A model generated the notes under the pieces. The model was not told the DNA's origin, made no database searches, and worked only from the letters and a program-made list of their open reading frames with translations. 64,000 nucleotides of DNA from Ophiodon elongatus (Eukaryota > Chordata > Actinopteri > Perciformes > Hexagrammidae), in NCBI GenBank assembly GCA_016806645.1, contig JACSYO010002009.1:1-64000 (forward strand), written 5' to 3'. This document shows positions 28,431 through 41,700 of this stretch, piece after piece. Position numbers and translations under genes: made by a program. Position 1 is the first letter of the stretch, and each line of letters starts with the position of its first letter.

Positions 28431-31400
28431 TTAGTTGTTCTCTTGTGAGACTGTGGATTCCTGAGAAAAAAAGAAGGGAGGGGGAAACAGAGAAAGAGGT
28501 CAGGTCGTTAGTCACTGAATTACACATAGCTTTTCAGTAAGTCCTGGCTAAAACAGGGTTATTGAAAAGTAAGGTTCCCAATTTGGAGCTCAGGGTTCCC
28601 AATGTGTTTTATACGTGTTGTGTTGTGTTTAATACGTGTGTTTAATACGGCACCTAATCGCTCGTCGGTCCCAAAAAAACAACAGCAACCTCGGACCACT
28701 GTCGGGAGCTCGGGGCGTATAGCGAGTTAAGTTCGCTGTGTGCTCACGCTTACGTACTTCTGCTATCTTATCTCCTGTTTGGTGTTGCAATCCAATGCAG
28801 TAACAGTGTTATGGTCAAGGTGTGCTTATACAACCTATATATTTCCGATAAGTGTGTCGGTGGTGGAGGCACCTATAGCGTAGGGGCTCTTGTTTTCTCA
28901 TCCGTGTGCTATTTTTTTGTTCGTCTGCGATTCATTTCCCAAAGTGCCGCGCTTTGGATTTCAATTTAAAAAAGGTATCGTTATAGCTGTGAAGTTCATT
29001 CTGCGATGACATTTCTTGCCTGCTAAAGCAACAATTTTGCTGAAACGGCAGCAACTGGAAACACGTGTAATGGATAGCAAATGGAAACTTTCTATTAAAT
29101 CCTTAAATCTCCGAAGGGTGCTGCTTTAATTGCTTGTAGGCCGTGCCTAATGAGAGTATCAAGACACTATAAAAACCTCACACTTCCTGCTCATAAGGTG
29201 GGGGGGGGGGAGTCTGTCAGTTCTTTTTTGTCACATATCTTTGAGTTTCACTTCCCAAAATCATAACCTTCGCCTACAGAATTTGATTTTGCAAGGTTTG
29301 GGCATGCAAAGACTAAGAAGCACTCCTCCACGATTACTGTACATTTCCATTGAATATGTATCAAAGCCATAAAAAACAAAAAGACCCTTACAATTGGAGT
29401 CATCTCTCCGTATTGGCTCCAGAAGGTCATCTTCACAGTGTTCTTGTGCCCCGTCCGCTGGTCAAAGGTCTGGCAGGTCTTGAAAGGCGGACTGTACAGG
29501 TGCAAACTGGCTGCGCACTCCGTGTGGCTGCCATTTTCCACCCGATGCAGGCCGAGGGAGTCTGAAATATGCAAGCGCACGAACAGGGGAAACATACATT
29601 TAGACAGCGGTTGCCACTGGAATGCTGTGAAATGGGGCCGCTCCTGGCAATGAGACCAAACATCACACCGGGGCTCCGATGGCTTTGGGGAAATACCCAA
29701 GTCAGCAGAGATTTTAGGGAGAGAGACCAACTATTCAAAGTCAGAACTGGCCGTGCTAACTGCTGAGTCCCGTTTTGACAGGACGTCACCGCAAGAGGCT
29801 GGAAACTTTTGGTATCACTGTAAAAACTGACACACATGGTCCCGACTGTTTCAGAGATAATACGCATCTCATGCGGGACAGAACGGGGAGAGAATGTATC
29901 TTTTATGGTCCTGAACACATAACAATGTGAAAGTTTTCACCTATAGCGTGCCGCAGGAATGAGGCCTGAAACCCAGAGATAAGTTTGCTTTTCTGCTCTT
30001 CTGATTCCTTTGTTTTGAAGTCAACGGGTTCTTTAAATTGATTTTGCCTGGTCTGTGGTTAACACAAGCTCAGGAGATTTTAAAGTTGTGTTCTACCATG
30101 AAAGAAAATAAGTAGTAAAGTAAATACCCCTTGTGTGAGTTTTCAGGCTTTAACGTGTCTTTAAAAAAAAGGCGGTTAAATGGCTAAATGTTAGCTTTTT
30201 AACTTCTGACAACTGCATTGGCGCTTTAAAAAACACGAAAGCGGTGTTCATTTGTGATAGTTATCCTACGGAACAAAACAAACGTTTGTTTATACCACAG
30301 AGAGATTATTATCTGAGATAATCCAAAACCCAACAGAAACGCCTACAGAGTCGGGCCTACAAAGCCTCGTCATCTCTGCAGCACTTTGTGGAGAATCACT
30401 ATCGCTCCTTGCCCCCGCACGAACAAACAAGTATCACCGTAACAGCATCAAGATGCACATAAGGAACAATCCGCACACAGTCTGGTTTCTCACCGTTGAT
30501 GTAAGCGACCTTGTTCTCCTGGTGAATCCGCTGTGACTTCTGGACCATGTCCCCTTGTGATTTACTGTCCGGCCACTCAAACAGCGTCTCCTTCAGCTGG
30601 CCCTGCAGCAGCTTCATGAAACAATGGGAGTCTGTGTGGTCGTGGATGCTGCTGCAAATCGTACGGAAAACGCACAAGAACACAGAGTCAGAATCACCAT
30701 CCTCTTTGTGACCCAAAAAAGCAACATTTAAAAAAATCTGTCCTGGAAAAGGAATTTCTAGGATTCTGTCACACGGTGAGAGCATTTTCTTTTTATTAGA
30801 ATTTCCGGATCTCTTCTTCTTCCGTCATGACATTCAAACTGTTCCTCTTGTGAGTAAGGAGCCATAACAATTGTATAATTCAAGCCGCTCCTGTGAACTA
30901 CAGTTGTCCGGCCGCTGCAGCCATGTTTGTAACCATTAATCCTGACTGTTCCCGCTATCTGCTCGTCAAACACGATGTAATCAATCATATGGAGACACGG
31001 ATATTATCACGATAACAAACTTAAGTGGATCTTTACTTTTCCACAGGCGTTTGGTTCAGGTGTTCAGGCGGCATTTGCTGACATGGTGAGACATGCGACG
31101 GATATCATCAAATAACATTTACATAACCTGTCTGTGGAACACAGGACTCTCTTATCTCTATCGACTTGAGTCGCCACGGGAGATAAGAGGTAATAGCTTT
31201 ATGCAACAGCCATAATAGCTTTTGATTGACGGGTGATCTCTGAGATCTCGTTGATTCCAAATTGCGATGAGAAAAACATGGCGCGATTATATCTCGTGAT
31301 AAGTGAGCGCCTTACCTGCCGTGGCCTTCTCCCCAGCACAGGATAATGAGGTTGAACTTCCCGTTTCCCTCGTCAACCAAGTTCCTCGTGTACCTGCAAG

Positions 31401-32886
31401 AGAGGACGATTTGCTCAACAACAACAAAACAACAACAAAACAGGGAGAAAAAAAGGTCTGAAAGGAGTCCAGAGATGAGCTTTTGTCCCAAAATGTTAAT
31501 TAAATGTTCTGTACATAAACTGTGGAAACACATGCTGGTTTACCCTGAATAATGTATTCAAATACTGTAGAGCACCAATTTTCCACCATTTTGAGTTGTT
31601 TTTTTTAATTTAAATGTTAAACTTGATTTTCATTTAAATAGCCAACTCCAGTATCCTGCACAGTGAACCTATTGTGGTATTACTTAGTCGTAATGCATCA
31701 CTTATATTGTTAAAAACACTATCTGTCACCTGAATTAAAAAATCCAGCTGGACCCCAGGGGAGGGGAGGGGGGTTGTGGGGGGGCAGACAACAAAGGGGC
31801 TCATTACTGTCATTACCATAGATAACTCGGTGTCGGCCTGTGAGTGTTGGTATGTTTGTTCCTGCCCTGTGCCGTGCCTTCGGGTCTCCAAATATCTGCG
31901 AGGCAGCTGCAGCTCCCTTTGCGTACAAGAGGCAGCACCAGTCCGGCGGGTGTGCGTCCGTTCTCGGTGTTGATTGGATCGCTCCCGCACCTCCCTCCGT
32001 TGACCCCCCTCGCTAATCAAAACACTGGGGCCTTTGAAAAACGTCTGAATAGAGCGCCCATATTTTGTCGCGAGGAGATAAAACATTTAGGATAAACTGG
32101 TTTGTTTGAGGCAATCCGCTCAATGCGTTTAGAAAATGGCTCGCAGTCACATGAAGTCAGTTGTTTTTTTTTTTTGTTGTTGTTTTTGTTTTTTACTCAC
32201 TCTTTCCTTCCTTTCACTTTGAATAAGATGCGACCAAATATGTCTTGTATGGAAACCACAGCATGGTTTTCATTCAAATATAATAACGATTTTTTTTTTT
32301 AAATTATAAACATTTCAACTGATTATATCAATGTTATAAATGCATTCAATAATTTGCAAACTTTTTAAATAACCTATTCTATTCCCCCCTTTTTTCAAGG
32401 GCAGTTTGTTTTTCTAGAGCAGCCAGAAAAAATGTTTTTTCACCCCCAATAAAAAGTACAAGCAGCAGGCATAAAATACAGACACAATATGAATAAAAGT
32501 AAAAAAATATGATTGGCACAAAAAAAAACCCAACACATTTGGACTATAGTTGTACACAGTAGGCCAAGGTGACAGACAGCTACGGAGCAAGAGTGCAAAG
32601 TGCAGCAGCAGCATACACGAGTAATATGTGATTACAATATCCGAAGCATTGCGGAGCGCGAGCTTGTTTGTTTGTTTGTTTGTTTGTTGTTGTTGTTGTT
32701 GGTTTTGTTTTCTCACCTGTACTGGTCAAACTTTGCATACTTCATCCAGTCCTGAGGGTTGCTCTTGTATGCTTCCATTGTGTTTTGGACCTCCTCAACA
32801 TTGATGCTGTCGCTCTCGAAGATTTTGTGCAGGACTTGTATCAGGTCGTCCAGAGTCTCTGGCTTCACCACCTCGGTGTGCTCCAT
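28431..32886 (-). CDS. cdo1: Cysteine dioxygenase type 1 (complete)
   Basis: Five coding exons, phases consistent, 606 nt (201 aa plus stop): 32886-32717, 31393-31316, 30651-30494, 29561-29392, 28460-28431. The enzyme oxidises L-cysteine with O2 to cysteine sulfinate in the cytosol, the first step towards taurine and sulfate. It is a cupin with an Fe(II) held by three histidines: two are in IHDHTDSHCF (His86, His88), which also carries Cys93 of the Cys-Tyr crosslink; the third is in LGLHRVEN (His141 here) and the crosslink Tyr is in LHLYSPPF. The N terminus MEHTEVVKPETL and length match mammalian CDO1 (200 aa); one extra residue lies in the SKSQGDM segment. The tiny last exon encodes only ESTVSQENN, the counterpart of the mammalian tail ending LENN, which fixes the stop. 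Convergent with cep78 and divergent from ap3s1. Confidence 0.97.
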
Positions 32887-32983
32887 CTCTCTGCGGAGGA
32901 GGAGGAGTGGGGCTTCTGCTTCAGATACTTCTCAGCTAAAAACAACAGGTTTCTCTTGTACCAACTATCTGCGTCTCGTTTAC

Positions 32984-32991
32984 TTTTTATA
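32984..32991 (-). promoter_or_regulatory. cdo1: cdo1 TATA box
   Basis: Minus strand TATAAAAA, about 100 bp upstream of the cdo1 ATG, in the context AGCCTATAAAAAGTAAAC. This predicts transcription start near 32955-32960 and a short 5' UTR with no intron, and fits a strongly induced metabolic gene. Confidence 0.7.
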
Positions 32992-33424
32992 GGCTGGCGC
33001 TGCAATTTGGGGGCGAGCTGGCGTTGGACCGTACCATTATGGGAAAAGGTGGACGCCCCGCAGCACGCAGTCTATTTTAAATGCACTTCCTTTTTTTTAT
33101 CATGAGCGCATCGCGAAATATTGCCGACGGAATAAATGCAGTTGCGTCTTCAGCACACGCGCTCAATAGAAATAACACGTTTTCTTTTTTTTTTTTCTTA
33201 TTTTGCATGCTTTCACTCAAAAAACATATGCAGTCACTTCACTCATCAGCAACTTGGACTAATCCTCTCTGAGTCCAATTCCACCACGTTGCCACAAACA
33301 CAGCCCCCCACCCCTTCCTCTCTTTCTCCCTGAGCCATTTCTCTAACAATGGATGTCCAGCCTCGATTTGTGTTGTTTTGTGCCCCCCTCTCCTCCATTA
33401 ACTCTGTCATCGACACACTGTCCA

Positions 33425-33426
<2 letters not shown>

Positions 33427-33458
<32 letters not shown>
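33427..33458. repeat. (GT)n microsatellite upstream of cdo1
   Basis: About 16 GT units starting after CCAAG, with a second short GTGTGTGT run at ~33490. Confidence 0.9.
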
Positions 33459-33459
<1 letters not shown>

Positions 33460-34758
33460 TGTGAGGCTCACAAAGAAATGGAAAACAAAAGTGTGTGTGT
33501 GCGAGTGGGGGAGAAACCAGGTTGAATGGTGTCATATCAAAAACAAAGATCAGGGCACACAAGACAATGGACAATGGACAATCGGGAAGTGATCTATTAA
33601 TACTGCAGTTAATTAACCATGTCTTGTTGAATCTTTGCCAGATTCATCAAGACATATTGGCCCTAACATGTCAAAACAGGATGTTTCCATAGAAGGCGCA
33701 GGGTGTGAGTGAACAGTTGCTGTTAAACAGCTCTACTGATCCAATCAACTCAATTCAATGAGAGTGACGTCTTAGAAAAACAAAAAGTAGAAGGGATAGC
33801 CCACTAAAAAAAAAATGCTTGTTGAGAAGCTGCTGCATGTTGGATAGTTGCAACTGTATAAGTGCACCGTTTTCATCTTCAGCCCCAGATCACTGACCTG
33901 AGATCAGTAAACAACAGGAGACACACCACGTGCGTGCGTGATAACATAAAAAATAAATAAACACAACTGTGGGATAGAATAATGTAAATCAGAAGCAGAC
34001 GGGCAGTCAGATACAAGAAGACATGCTCCTGTCCAATGTTTTTTGTTTTTTTTGGGGGGATATCATGGTGATCGGCATGTCCTTGGCGCCTGTGTCTCAG
34101 CTCGCACGAAATCATAAATCACTCTTGTGGATGCGTCGGATTCCTCCACGTAATTACACAGGCCATTCGAGGTGCTCCACCCCGCTGCAAGAAAAGAAGA
34201 GGACTGAAGGCAATGCGACATGTCAGCGGAAACTTCTGCAGTATTTCATTGAAGTGTTCCTGTGGTTCATACTGTGGTGTAGATATATATATATAAAAAA
34301 AAGTGTTTTCTTCCTGCACGCTGTTGAGCAGTGGTTTCTCGGAAATATATATTAAATATCGCTGCAGGTGTCAGGCTGCTCGGTTGAGAGGCTGAAAACA
34401 ATGTCTTGCACGAGGAAACTTTGCCAGGGATTTCAGAGAAATCAGAGAGACAGCTGCACCCCGCCCCCCCCCCTCCACCCTCCCTTCCCCGGACCCCCTT
34501 TTCAGAAAAGGATGAGTTTAAATCATCAACATTTTTACTGGTTACAACAGGTTTGGGTCCAAGCCACTGGAGGAAAATCCTCTCTTACTTTTCATGATAA
34601 CAGACTGCATAAGAAGTGGAGAATGTTCTTTGCATCAGAGGTTTTTTCTTTTGGCAAGTTGTCCCTTGAGATGCCACATCATCAACAGCAGATGTTGCTG
34701 AGGCTCCACCTTGTGGCTAAAAGTCAAACCGACGCGACCCATTTCGTACCACTGATGG

Positions 34759-34800
34759 GAGATAATGTTAGATAATGTTAGATAATGTTAGATAATGATA
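34759..34800. repeat. 10-bp tandem repeat (GATAATGTTA)
   Basis: Four consecutive units, AGATAATGTT repeated, the last altered to AGATAATGAT. Confidence 0.85.
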
Positions 34801-35167
34801 GATTAAATGATGCCCTTGGGCTTAATGGAAAATTACATCTAAACTGCTTTGCTGGTTTTGTAAATCTTTTTAAAAAAGAGCGAATGTAACTTTAATGTAG
34901 GAAATAAATGAGGTGCTGATGTTCATACATTGCTTAAATCTGCGTGTTGTTTTCATCTGCTAATACTAACAACGGAACAGCTAGACTGCTACCATTTTCA
35001 TAAATAAAGAAGAACTGACTTTATTTTCTAAGTATTTTTAAAAAAATAGTGCAAAAAACTGTCAAACCTCACTTATAATTAATTTCCCCCGTATTATTAA
35101 ATACAATTCTAGAGCTACTATGTGTGAATGCAGACTTTTGTTTACATATTCCTCTGTACTGCAATGT

Positions 35168-35196
35168 CTGATGATGATGATGATGATGATGATGAT
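35168..35196. repeat. (GAT)n microsatellite at the L2 5' junction
   Basis: Nine TGA/GAT triplets immediately before the region where L2-like translation begins, near the 5' truncation point of the retroelement. Confidence 0.9.
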
Positions 35197-35199
35197 ACG

Positions 35200-38078
35200 T
35201 TTTGTTACTATTATATTCCCATTCTCTGATTCTTTTCAATGCAAGCAGATGTCTTTTGGTCATTTTACTTCCTTTGAATATGTGGCTATGAATTCCACTC
35301 AAGCTTTATTCCTAACCATTTACAGACCACCTAAATACTGTACAACCTTCTTTGATGAGTTTACTGAACTGCTGTCCATAATCTGTATTGATTTTGATTG
35401 TGTTGTCATTGTTGGCGATTTCAATATCCATGTTGATAATCCCCAGGACAGAGGGTCTATAGAACTATGTGGTGTCCTTGATAATTATGATCTGACTCAG
35501 CATGTAACAGGACCCACCCACAACAAGGGGCACACTCTGGACCTAATCATCACCAAAGGTCTAAACATTTCCAAGGTTGCTGTGACTGATGTTGCGCTCT
35601 CTGATCATTTCTGTGTTTGCTTTGAGAGTGCAATCTCTTTGCACACAAATGTCAAAACCGAGGTTGTGACGAAGCGTTACATCTCTGAAAACACCAGTGA
35701 ACTATTTATTCAGAAGTTCTCCTCCACACCAGCCCTCTCTTGCATCTCAGTCAAAGAGCTTGTAGATAACTTCAATTCTAAAGTTAAAAATGTTATTGAT
35801 GCGATTGCACCCACTAAAGTGAAGGTTGTCTCGGGAAAGCAAAGATCTCCTTGGAGAAATGCCACGCCGGTCAGAATAGAGAAGAGAGAGTGTCGGAAAG
35901 CTGAGCGCAGGTGGCGAAAAACTAATCTCCAGGTTCACTGTGACATCTATAAAGAGAGACTTCGCAATTATAATTTGGAACTTAGAAATGCAAGGCAGTC
36001 CTTCTTCTTTGACATTATAACCAAAAACAATAACAATGCACGCGCCTTATTTGCTACCGTCGACAGGCTAACAAACCCTCCAGTGTCAGTAACTGCTGAG
36101 CTCCAATCCACCTGGGCATGCAATCAATTTGCTTCCTTTTTTACTGACAAAATTCAGAAAATTAGACAAGCAGTCGGTGCCTCCACATCAACCATAGGAC
36201 ATGTGTTATCCCCATCTTTAAATAACATCCATTCAAATATCATGACATAATTTCATTCAATCACCCAAAGTAACCTAGAAGACATTATACAACATCTGAA
36301 ATCATCCTACTGCTGTTTAGATATTCTACCGACACACTTTTTCAAAAATATTTCACACTGCATGACGACTGATATTCTACAAATTGTAAACACCTCGCTC
36401 TTCTCAGGTGTTTTCCCACAAGCCCTAAAAACTGCAGTTATTAAACCACTCCTAAAGAAGGCTAGTTTAGACCACGCAATAATGAAAAATTATAGGCCAA
36501 TATCAAACCTCCCATTTTTAAGTAAAATAATAGAAAAAGTGGTTTTTCAACAGCTGAACAACTTCTTAGCCGTAAATAACTGTTTTGATGTCTTCCAGTC
36601 CGGCTTTCGACAGCACCACAGTACTGAAACTGCTCTTGTTAAGGTTTTCAACGACATCAACTTAAACACAGACAGTGGCAGAATCTCAGTCTTAGTATTA
36701 CTGGATCTCAGTGCTGCATTCGACACGGTCGACCATGACATACTACTAGACAGACTAAAGGTCTGGGTAGGACTCTCTGGCGCAGCACTTAACTGGTTTG
36801 AATCCTAATTAAAGGACCGAGAATACTTTGTCTCTGTAGCTAATTACACATCCGAGCTGACTAGGGTGACATGTGGTGTTCCCCAAGGTTCAAGACTGGG
36901 GCCTCTTCTGTTCAACATCTACATGCTTCCACTGGCTCAGATTATGGAAAACAACAAAGTGTGTTATCATAATTATGCAGACGACACACAAATCTACATA
37001 ACTATATCAGCAGGGGACTATAATCCCATACAAGGGCTGAGTAAATGCATTAAACAAATCAACAACTGGATGTGCCAGAATTTCCTTCAATTAAATAAAG
37101 ATAAAACAGAAGTAATTGTTTTTGGTAGCAAGGATGAACGATTAAAAGTCAGCGCTCAGCTTCAATCACTAATGTTAAAAACCACAAACCAACCCAGAAA
37201 CCTAGGTGTAGTTATGGATTCAGACCTCAACCTGAACAGCCATATCAAGACAATTACAAAATCAGCCTACTATCACCTGAAGAATATAGCAAGGATTAGA
37301 GGACTTATGTCTCAACAGGATTTGGAAAAACTAGTCCACGCTTTTATCTTCAGTAGACTGGACTACTGTAACGGTGTGTTTACAGGTCTCTGTAAAAAGT
37401 CAGTCAGAAAGCTGGAGCTGATTCAGAACGCTGCAGCTCGAGTCCTCACTAAGACCAAGAAAGTGGATCACATCACCCCAGTTCTGAGGTCTTTGCACTG
37501 GCTTCCTGTCCAACAAAGAATTGACTTTAAAATCCTGCTGTTGGTTTATAAAGCACTGAATGGTTTAGGGCCTAAATACATTTCTGATATGCTGCTACCT
37601 TATGAACCATCCCGACCCCTGAGGTCGTCTGGGACTGGTCTACTTTCTGTTCCAAGAGTCAGAACTAAACATGGAGAAGCAGCGTTCAGTTTTTCTGCTC
37701 CACATATCTGGAATAAAGTCCCTGAAAGCTGCAGGTCTGCGGAGACCCTAAACTCCTTTAAATCCAGATTGAAGACTCTTCTGTTTGCTGTTGCCTTTAA
37801 TTGAACCAGACTCAAGGATCTTAATCAATTTCTGCATCTCACTACTGTATTTTATTTCTTAAACTGCACTGTAACTTTTATTCTATTTTTTAGCTTTTTA
37901 ATGTTTTACTAACTGTTTTTAATGTTGTTTTCAATGTTTAAATGAACGTTCTTAATTGTTTTTAAATCTTCTTTTTTTTTGCCTTATGTTTTGATGCTTA
38001 ATGGTTTTATGTGAAGCACTTTGAATTGCCTTGTTGTTGAAAACTGCTATACAAATAAACTTGCCTTGCCTTGCCATA
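35200..38078 (+). mobile_element. 5'-truncated L2-clade non-LTR retrotransposon (endonuclease + reverse transcriptase)
   Basis: One reading frame runs from about 35200 to the stop at 37804 with no frameshift, broken only by in-frame TAA codons at 36248-36250 and 36806-36808. The N-terminal part is the back half of an APE-type endonuclease (TIYRPPK, VVIVGDFNIHVD, HTLDLIIT, SDHF). It is followed by a reverse transcriptase with NYRPISNLPFLSKIIEK, LDLSAAFDTVDHD, GVPQGSRLGPLLFNIY and the catalytic YADDTQIY. The 3' UTR ends in GCTATACAAATAAACTTGCC plus a (TTGCC)n tail, as in L2-type elements. The 5' end is missing, which is usual for target-primed integration. No clear target duplication was found. 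It sits between the divergent cdo1 and ap3s1 genes. Confidence 0.93.
36248..37804 (+). pseudogene. L2 reverse-transcriptase ORF disabled by two in-frame stops
   Basis: The copy is dead as written: it lacks the 5' end and has TAA at 36248 and 36806, the second falling between the LDLSAAFDTVDHD and GVPQGS motifs. No frameshift over about 2.6 kb, so the insertion is young. C-terminal region (LVHAFIFSRLDYCNGV, RSLHWLPVQQRIDFK, APHIWNKVPE) is intact. Confidence 0.85.
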
Positions 38079-38536
38079 GCATGCTTCATACATACACTGT
38101 TCACTGTGTTTACAACAAACTGCTTGCAAAATATTTGATCTCTGAACCTCCCTGTGTAAATAAACACTATAGAATGATAGTGCAATAAAGTGGCTGCAGG
38201 AGTTATAAAATAAAATAAACAACAGCACATACATTTTTTAAATTTAATTTAATTTCACACTTTAGGGGTCAAAACTAGTTTCCACTTAAAACATACATAA
38301 ATAACAAAAATAAATAGTGTCGCATAAATCATATTCCTCGGACCTAATCAAAACAGAAATAAGGACGAGGGGACGCAATAAGATTGAATACATGTTTGAC
38401 GAATCACAAGCAATTGAGACAAAGACCCAGTCAAACCCAAACAACTGCACGGATGATCCACGTCTCCCTCTTATCGGCAATAAATAAACACCTTTCCACT
38501 CTGCGGGTTTGAACCCTCGCGGCCGCCGTAGCAGCA

Positions 38537-38776
38537 GCAGGAGGAGGAGGAGGAGGAGGAGAGCATGACTGGTCCTTTGACGTGGAATATTTCCGTAAAG
38601 AGACGATGGAGGAGTAGCAGCGCGTAGCTCGAAGCTATCCCGCATTATCCTTAAATCGAGACGGGATTTCGCCCTGAACCCTCGCTCCTATCTGGGTTCA
38701 CGGGAGTTGACGGCCAACAGTCTTCCGCAGACTGACCCCCTTTCTGTCCCCCGCCTCCTCGCACTCCGCTACAGTC
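38537..38776 (+). promoter_or_regulatory. ap3s1: ap3s1 promoter and 5' UTR region
   Basis: GC-rich stretch containing (GGA)n/(GCA)n (38527-38562), then CpG-containing sequence up to the ATG at 38777. No TATA box seen, as expected of a housekeeping gene. The transcription start is not resolved. Confidence 0.5.
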
Positions 38777-41700
38777 ATGATAAAAGCCATTTTAATATTC
38801 AACAACCATGGGAAACCGAGGCTTTCTAAATTCTACGAGCATTATGTGAGTAACGCGTTCATTCTTTGCATATTTTGTATTGTCCGTAGAGGTTGTGACA
38901 GGCGGGAGTAAATAAAAAAAATAGACACTTTGTGTTGTTTGTCTTGAAGCAAAGCAAGGTGGATGTAGCTATACCTTTAAATAATATGCGTTCATGTCAT
39001 GTCGCAAACTGTTTGAATGGGAAGGTGTGTTCAGGCCACTTCGCACGCGCCCGTGCTGTCCTGTTGTTTCCCCCCCACCCAAGGGTGTATACGATATCAG
39101 TCTGAGCCCCGCTGTCCTTTTTAACAATATGAATAATTAAACGCGCACGAGCCGAGGCGAAGCTATCGCATTCCTGGTGGAGCCTGTGCGAACAGAAGGA
39201 CTGAACCCCAGATGTCTCATATTGAAGTGCAGCGGGTCACTCTTGTTTGTGTCACATGACTCTAATAACGCCCGCGTGAGAGTCTCGTGCTCTCTCCACC
39301 GGCCTGTAGCCGCTTCAATTAGCTGCGTTGTCTTTAAGTTCACCAACCTGCTGTGAAACTCCGAGCAGGTAGCGGCTAACAGGTTACATAATATCCTTTG
39401 TTGGGCAAGCTGCGCTGGCTTGTCGTCGTAATTGGATTTCTATCCCACGGTTGGCTGCGTGCCCACTCTTTAATATTGGAGCCACAATAGCAAAGTGACG
39501 TCGAGACTTGATTAATTGGGAACTGTGTGAACCATTTTTTATTTATTTTTTTAAAGCAGAAAAAAAAGCAAAACATTTTCAGGCACCAGCTTCACAAATG
39601 TGAGGTTTGAGGTTTCTCTGTGTACTCAAGTACTGCACTGGAGTTCAATCATGACTTCTTGTACTTAACTTGAGTATTTCCATTTACTGCTACTTTATAC
39701 TTCTACTCCACTACAATTCAGAGGGAATATTGTACTTTGTACTACGCTGCATTTATTTGATAACGGAAGTTACTATTATCTTTGCAGATACAGATGAATA
39801 CATAAAGTACAAAATCAACAAATATATTATGATGTATTATTAAATGTTGTAATTCTATTTTGAAGCTAACAGTTTTGTTTTGAACTTTTTTTCTTGGAGC
39901 AGTACTTCTATACTACGGTATTGCTACTTTATTCTCAAATACAAGACATGCATACTTCTTTCACCACTGGGTGTATAAGAATAAGATAAATATCCTTTGT
40001 AAAATTATTTTACAATTATTTTCATCATCAATTCATTAGTTAGTATCTTGTTAAACTGTGAAAAGGCCCACCAAAGTCTCCCAGAACCCAACGTGACATC
40101 TTCAAATTCTTGTTTAATTTGTCAGAATATCAATAAATAAAATAATTCTAAAAAAAAATAATATTTTGTTAACTATCATTATAAGACAAATCACTCGCAT
40201 GCAATGAATCAATTCAAATCGAATGGCTTCTGGTCCAGAATTCAGACAGCAGGTCAGAAGACAGTGATTTGGAATTCGTCACAATTGTTTTATGAAAAAA
40301 ATTATGAATAAAAATAGTAGAAAATAAAAGAAACACGAGGCCGAGCAGTGTTTGTTTCATCCAGCATGGTTTAATATCTACTGATGGAGATTCAGGAGGA
40401 CACACGGAACGTGACTGGGTTATAAGCGGCCCGTGTAGACACCATCTGTTATATTAAAAGCCGAGGTGTCGGCTTACTGGCTGGCAGGGTATATTATTTT
40501 ACACATTCTGGTGGCTGTTAAAACTGTTTTTAGCAATAAATTAAGTTATGAACTTGCATATATTAATCCAATATTTATAGAAAGTGACAAGGTTAGTGTT
40601 TCTCTGTTATTGGACCCCCCCCCCTCTCTCTCGTGAGAAACCTCCTCACAAGAAGATCTTAAAAAAATGATGGTGCTGTATCATTAATCTGAGTGCTGCA
40701 TCGCTGCTAGTCCCATGCTACAAGTCACATGACTGATACAGCCTTTCAGGCAGCTGCATGCTGGACACCCTCCTCTCTCCCCTTGTGCTCGCTGACCTGT
40801 TCTGCACCCCGCGCAAGGACACTAGCACCCTTTGGTGGGGCTGACTCAGTGTTGGAGATGCACACGCAACAGATTCCAACCCCCGTTGAGGATTATAAAA
40901 TCAGATTAAAAAGCCTCCGACCACATGCTTTTGCGTCTCATACCTTGTGTGTGTGAGTGCATTTTTATTTTAAGGCGAGATGCCCCCCCAAGACAAAAAA
41001 TATTGTTCCTCATGCGCTGATCAATTTTGAAATTTTGGGCTATGTTGCTTCCATAACACATCTTCTTTTAGACTGGTGGGAAGAACACATTCAATATCAT
41101 TCAAAGGTGTTTATTTTATTACTTTGTTCAATTTGCATATTTACATTTAAAGTGTCTGAAAACTTCTAATACAAAAAAATGATATACATGTAAGTAATAA
41201 CCTGGGGACGTTCCATGGTGATACTTGTGAGTTGATCTAAACAAAAAATTATATTTCCCCGTAGTGTTTTGCAAAATGTATGTAATTTTACAAAACATAT
41301 CTAGGCCATTTCCTCTAAATATTTTTTTTCTCAGACTCTGAGCCAGAAATCTCCTCTTCAGCAGCACTTGCATTCACCAAACTTCCCAGTGTCATTCCTA
41401 TCTATGTTCTCAAGGTATTTTTGCAGATGGGTTTGTTCTTTTTTTCTTCAAGGTTCAAGGTTTCAAATATTGTTGTTGTACAACACGGGGTTGCACAATG
41501 AAAAGCGTTTTTATTACATCAGAAAAGCAAAAAGCACAACCCAATTCATAGAACATTTTATTCCTAAAAACACGACATAAGATAAGATAAGATATATTTT
41601 CTTGTCCCGCAGGGAAAATTTGTCTTGGGCTCCAAGGCGCTGCATCACACAACACACTTGCCAGCATCACAATCCACATGCACGCATAGAACATGGATCA

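Larger units (their letters stand above)
32992..35165. other. cdo1 upstream region; no gene seen
   Basis: Contains (GT)n at ~33427-33458, C-rich sequence at 34.46-34.50 kb, four copies of a 10-bp unit GATAATGTTA (34759-34800) and AT-rich DNA. No coding exon recognised on either strand. Confidence 0.55.

Noticed and set aside
29248..29391. cdo1 reading through the donor at 29391 into VRVFLFF as an alternative C terminus
   Set aside because: A strong donor (GTAAGG) and a short in-phase last exon at 28460-28431 give the expected tail and protein length.
29433..29918. 161-aa minus-strand frame over cdo1 exon 4
   Set aside because: Wrong frame relative to the cdo1 exon 29561-29392, which has the conserved translation.
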